Assembly: GCA_045593555.1 (NCBI GenBank)
Contig: JAZNWU010000035.1
Coordinates: 1 to 64,000, forward strand
Source: Fimenecus sp045593555
Lineage (GTDB): Bacteria; Bacillota; Clostridia; Oscillospirales; Acutalibacteraceae
Length of the DNA: 64,000 nt
Direction of reading: 5' to 3'
In this document: piece by piece, positions 60,676 to 64,000 of the stretch
How the letters are laid out: every line of letters starts with the position of its first letter
Numbering within the stretch: the stretch's first letter is position 1
Notes under the pieces: model-generated
The model's database searches: none
Seen by the model: the letters and a program-made list of their open reading frames with translations, nothing else
Told to the model about the DNA's origin: nothing
Made by a program: the position numbers and the translations under genes

Positions 60676-63600
60676 TCAGCTTTCGTGAATCTTTGTTCCA
60701 CCGAAAAGTGAACGGAAGAAGCTGCCGATTTTGTCGAAGAAGCCTGCTTTTGAGTTCATTTCGATTGTGTCTATGGCAAGGATTTTTCCATCTTTATTGT
60801 AAAGAGTTGCTGTGAATGTTGTCTTGCCGTTGCTATCAGAAACAATCTTCAATGAGTTACCGTTGTTGATTTCTTCAGTCTTGAACTTGCCGTTACTTGC
60901 AGTCCATTTTACATATGAACCTGCAGGAGCAGTACCTTCAACCCTTGTGTGAAGCTTGATTCCATCCTTGTGACGGATAGATGTCATTGAAGGTGATTGA
61001 ATGGAGAATACAAAGTTGTAAGCAGTATCAAAAGCAGAACATGTTGTACAGAAGCCATTCACAAAATTATGACCAGTTGCATCGATATAATCTGAAATAT
61101 AACTATTATCGCATGAGCATGTAAATGTAGTATAACCTTGTGTTGTACAAGTTGGAGCTGTTACAACTGAGCTGTAATTATGAGCATGGCTAAAACAGAT
61201 ATTTGCATCTAATAAATAATTATTATTTGTTCCGATTGAAATATTATACCACTCAAATTCTGTTCCGGTGTAATACACATTTTTAATCTTAGAGCAATAA
61301 GCAAAAGCACTGTTTCCAATTGTTTTCAGATTACCAGCCATTGTCACATCAACAAGATTACTACATCCATAAAATGCAGAACTACCAATTGTTGTTACAC
61401 TGTCACAGAGTGTTATACTTGTAAGGCCGTCACAATCATAAAATGCACAACCACCTATTGATGTTACACCGTCACCGATTGTAACACTTGTAAGGCCGTC
61501 ACAATCATAAAATGCATAATCACCAATTATTGTTACACCATTACCGAATACTATATTTTTAAGTCCACTACAACTATAAAACGCATATTCATCGATTGTT
61601 GTTACAGTGTCAGGAATTGTTACACTTGTAATGCTTCCGCAATTATAAAAAACACCATCGTATATTACGGTAACACCATCAGGTATAACCAAATCAGTTA
61701 CCTTTTCACCATTCAAGTATAAACTAGCGCCGCCATTTAATGGGTTAGATTTGAAATCATGACCATAATAATTTGACGAATGGTAAAAATAAATATTACA
61801 CCATGCTGATATATCAGAAATATTTACTTTTTTAAGTGACGGGCAAGCGCTGAAAGCCTCTGCATTAACTGTTTTTAATCCGTTACCTATTGTTACCTCT
61901 GTAAGGTAAGGAGAATTATAAAATGCATAGCTACCAATTGATGTTACGCTATCAGAAATAACTACACTTTCAAGACTTCTGCAATTAGAAAATGCATAAC
62001 TACCAATTGATACAACATTATCAGGAATTTCAATAGTTACAAGTCTATGACAGCCACTAAATGCATAATCGTCGATTGATGTTACACTATTCGGAAGTGT
62101 AATATTTGCAAGATTTGAACAATTATTAAATGCATAGGAGTTAATTGCAGTTACACTGTCAGGGATTGTTACACTTGTTATTCCGGTGCAATTTTTGAAC
62201 AGATAATCAAATACTACAGTTACACCGTCAGGAATTACAATGTCACCCTTTACTTCTGTTCCGTTAATATACAGACTTGATGCATATCGCATTGGCATAG
62301 AATATTCATTACCAAATGCTATCTTACACCAATCATCAGTTTCACCATAATAGTTTACTGTCTTAAGACCGTTGCAATTATCAAAGCAATTGCTATTAAA
62401 GCTTGTAACACTTGACGGAATATGAATGTCTGTAAGCTTGGTACAATCCTCAAACGCATATGAGGAAATATTTACAGTGCTATCCTTTATAACATATTCA
62501 CCGGAAAGACTTGTTTTTGCTTTAATAAGATGATTATCGATATAAAGAACATTATTATCCCAATTACTTGAGTTATTATAATATGAGGTGTTATAAAATG
62601 CATTGTAACCGATTGATGTTACGCTGTCAGGGATTGTTATATCTTTCAGACTTGTGCAGTTGTAAAATGTATTATCACCAATACCTGTAACTCCATCTTC
62701 AATTATTATATCTGAACAATTGCTGATATACCATGGAGTATATTCATAATAGGTTTTTGTTGAGCCATAGTATGTACTTGTACCATAATCTTGTGCTACA
62801 CCGGTACCTTTAGTAAGAGTAATTTTTTTAATATTAGTACAACCACTAAAACTTGAAGACGAAAAATCTGCAGAAACAGGCATCGTAAGCTCTTTAATTC
62901 CTGTACAATTGTAAAATGCAGAACTACCAATTGTTTTTACACTATCACCAATTGTTACACTTGTAAGACTTGTGCAACCAGAAAATGCCGAACTACCGAT
63001 TGATGTTACACTATCACCGATTGTTACATTTTCAAGGCTTGTGCAATTAGAAAATGCACAATTTGCAATCAATATTGTTCCTTCTTTTATTTCATAACCA
63101 CCTGATATACTTGTATCTGCTTCAATTAAATGATTACCAATATAAAGCACATTATTTTCCCAATTACTTGAATTATTATAATATGCAGTGTTATAAAAGG
63201 CATCAGCACCAATTGTTGTTACACTGTCAGGGATTGTTACACTTGTAAGGCTGTCGCAATTAGAAAATGCATCACTACCTATTGTTGTAACACTGTCAGG
63301 GATTGTTATACTCGTAAGGCTGTCGCAATTAGAAAATGCATCACTACCTATTGTTGTTACACTATCAGGGATTGTTATACTTGTAAGGCTGTCGCAATAT
63401 GCAAATGCATAACTATCAATTGATGTTACACCGTCAGGAATTATTACACTTGCCAGGCTGTCGCAAGAATAAAATGCATAATCATCAATTGTTGTTACAC
63501 TGTCAGGGATTGTTACACTTGTAAGGCTGTCGCAATTAGAAAATGCCCTATAACCAATTGTTGTTACACTGTCAGGGATTGTATAACTTGTTCTTGTATT

Positions 63601-64000
63601 ACCTTCAGGATATTTTATAAGTTTTGTTTTATCCTTATTAAATAATACACCATACTCATCATTTGAATAACATTGATTGTTACCGGATATCGTAAAGCTT
63701 GTAAGGCTTGCACTATATAATAAAGAATCACTAATTGATGTTACACCACTACCAATTGTTACACTTGTAAGGCTGTCGCAACCATAAAATGCATTGTAAC
63801 CGATTGTTGTTACACTGTCAGGGATTGTTATACTTGTAAGACTGTCGCAATTAGAAAATGTATAATCACCGATTGATGTTACACTGTCAGGGATTGTATA
63901 ACTTGTTCTTGTATTACTTGCAGGATACTGAATAAGCAATGTTTTATCCTTATTAAATAACACACCATATTCATCACTTGAATAGTATTGATTGTTACTA
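60676..64000 (-). CDS. BspA-like leucine-rich repeat surface protein, partial
   Basis: Partial: the frame is open to the right edge of the window, so the N-terminus is missing; over 1,100 residues are visible. Most of it is tandem LRR_5/BspA repeats of about 23 residues with a core like SLTSVTIPDSVTTIG, with linker blocks around NVLYIDNHLI and KGDIVIPDGVTVV. The last 110 residues form an Ig-like domain (PAGSYVKWTASNGKF) and a tail FFDKIGSFFRSLFGG. Such proteins are exported adhesins or host-contact proteins. The stop is at 60676. Near-identical repeats may recombine and vary. Confidence 0.88.
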   Translation of the reverse strand, partial: SNNQYYSSDEYGVLFNKDKTLLIQYPASNTRTSYTIPDSVTSIGDYTFSNCDSLTSITIPDSVTTIGYNAFYGCDSLTSVTIGSGVTSISDSLLYSASLTSFTISGNNQCYSNDEYGVLFNKDKTKLIKYPEGNTRTSYTIPDSVTTIGYRAFSNCDSLTSVTIPDSVTTIDDYAFYSCDSLASVIIPDGVTSIDSYAFAYCDSLTSITIPDSVTTIGSDAFSNCDSLTSITIPDSVTTIGSDAFSNCDSLTSVTIPDSVTTIGADAFYNTAYYNNSSNWENNVLYIGNHLIEADTSISGGYEIKEGTILIANCAFSNCTSLENVTIGDSVTSIGSSAFSGCTSLTSVTIGDSVKTIGSSAFYNCTGIKELTMPVSADFSSSSFSGCTNIKKITLTKGTGVAQDYGTSTYYGSTKTYYEYTPWYISNCSDIIIEDGVTGIGDNTFYNCTSLKDITIPDSVTSIGYNAFYNTSYYNNSSNWDNNVLYIDNHLIKAKTSLSGEYVIKDSTVNISSYAFEDCTKLTDIHIPSSVTSFNSNCFDNCNGLKTVNYYGETDDWCKIAFGNEYSMPMRYASSLYINGTEVKGDIVIPDGVTVVFDYLFKNCTGITSVTIPDSVTAINSYAFNNCSNLANITLPNSVTSIDDYAFSGCHRLVTIEIPDNVVSIGSYAFSNCRSLESVVISDSVTSIGSYAFYNSPYLTEVTIGNGLKTVNAEAFSACPSLKKVNISDISAWCNIYFYHSSNYYGHDFKSNPLNGGASLYLNGEKVTDLVIPDGVTVIYDGVFYNCGSITSVTIPDTVTTIDEYAFYSCSGLKNIVFGNGVTIIGDYAFYDCDGLTSVTIGDGVTSIGGCAFYDCDGLTSITLCDSVTTIGSSAFYGCSNLVDVTMAGNLKTIGNSAFAYCSKIKNVYYTGTEFEWYNISIGTNNNYLLDANICFSHAHNYSSVVTAPTCTTQGYTTFTCSCDNSYISDYIDATGHNFVNGFCTTCSAFDTAYNFVFSIQSPSMTSIRHKDGIKLHTRVEGTAPAGSYVKWTASNGKFKTEEINNGNSLKIVSDSNGKTTFTATLYNKDGKILAIDTIEMNSKAGFFDKIGSFFRSLFGGTKIHES

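Noticed and set aside
61000..64000. Regular repeats that might be a CRISPR array
   Set aside because: They keep one open reading frame and translate to LRR_5 units. There are no unique spacers and no cas genes in the window.

Overview
The window is AT-rich DNA from a Gram-positive, probably anaerobic gut bacterium of the class Clostridia (Oscillospiraceae/Ruminococcaceae-like). Supporting signs are strong AGGAGG-type ribosome binding sites, TTGACA/TATAAT promoters, FeoA/FeoB with a Cys-rich FeoB partner, a BspA-type leucine-rich surface protein, and Tn4451-type accessory genes (TnpV, TnpW). Species cannot be assigned from the sequence alone.

Layout. Positions 1-17,850 are mostly chromosomal housekeeping: a secreted PHP-domain protein, a four-gene operon (radical SAM, Fe-alcohol dehydrogenase, M20 peptidase, SDR), a PlsC-like acyltransferase, a GH2 glycosidase operon, tRNA-Leu, and the feoAB operon with palindromic operators. 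tRNA-fMet at 17,999 marks the start of accessory DNA. Positions 18,180-31,760 are a mosaic mobile element with a large serine recombinase, TnpW, MobC-like protein, ParB, RepA fragment, TnpV and a DUF6809-like protein. Its cargo is a five-gene defence operon (24,689-30,797): an AbiEi/AbiEii toxin-antitoxin pair, a nuclease-methyltransferase fusion with a specificity subunit, and a Shedu-type nuclease. Positions 31,871-37,819 hold a small fucosidase cassette bounded by two 191-bp direct repeats, with a decayed AraC regulator. Positions 37,910-41,362 are an arsenic/thiol-redox operon.

Positions 41,445-60,600 look like a second mobile element. It has two tandem serine recombinases, small zinc-finger and SHOCT-like proteins, a primase-helicase, an excisionase-type protein and a divergent XRE repressor. 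Its cargo is an unusual type I restriction operon, hsdR - membrane protein - zinc ribbon - hsdS - nuclease-like protein - class III nucleotide-cyclase-like protein - hsdM, followed by an amidoligase/gamma-glutamylcyclotransferase pair. The window closes inside a BspA-like gene that runs off the right edge.

The best candidates for something undescribed are the type I restriction operon with an embedded cyclase-like gene, a membrane protein and a PD-(D/E)XK-like protein, and the AbiE/restriction/Shedu operon with its palindromic operator. A LexA-box-like palindrome exactly fills the spacer of a divergent promoter next to the second of these. All functional readings rest on motif recognition by eye, with no database search.
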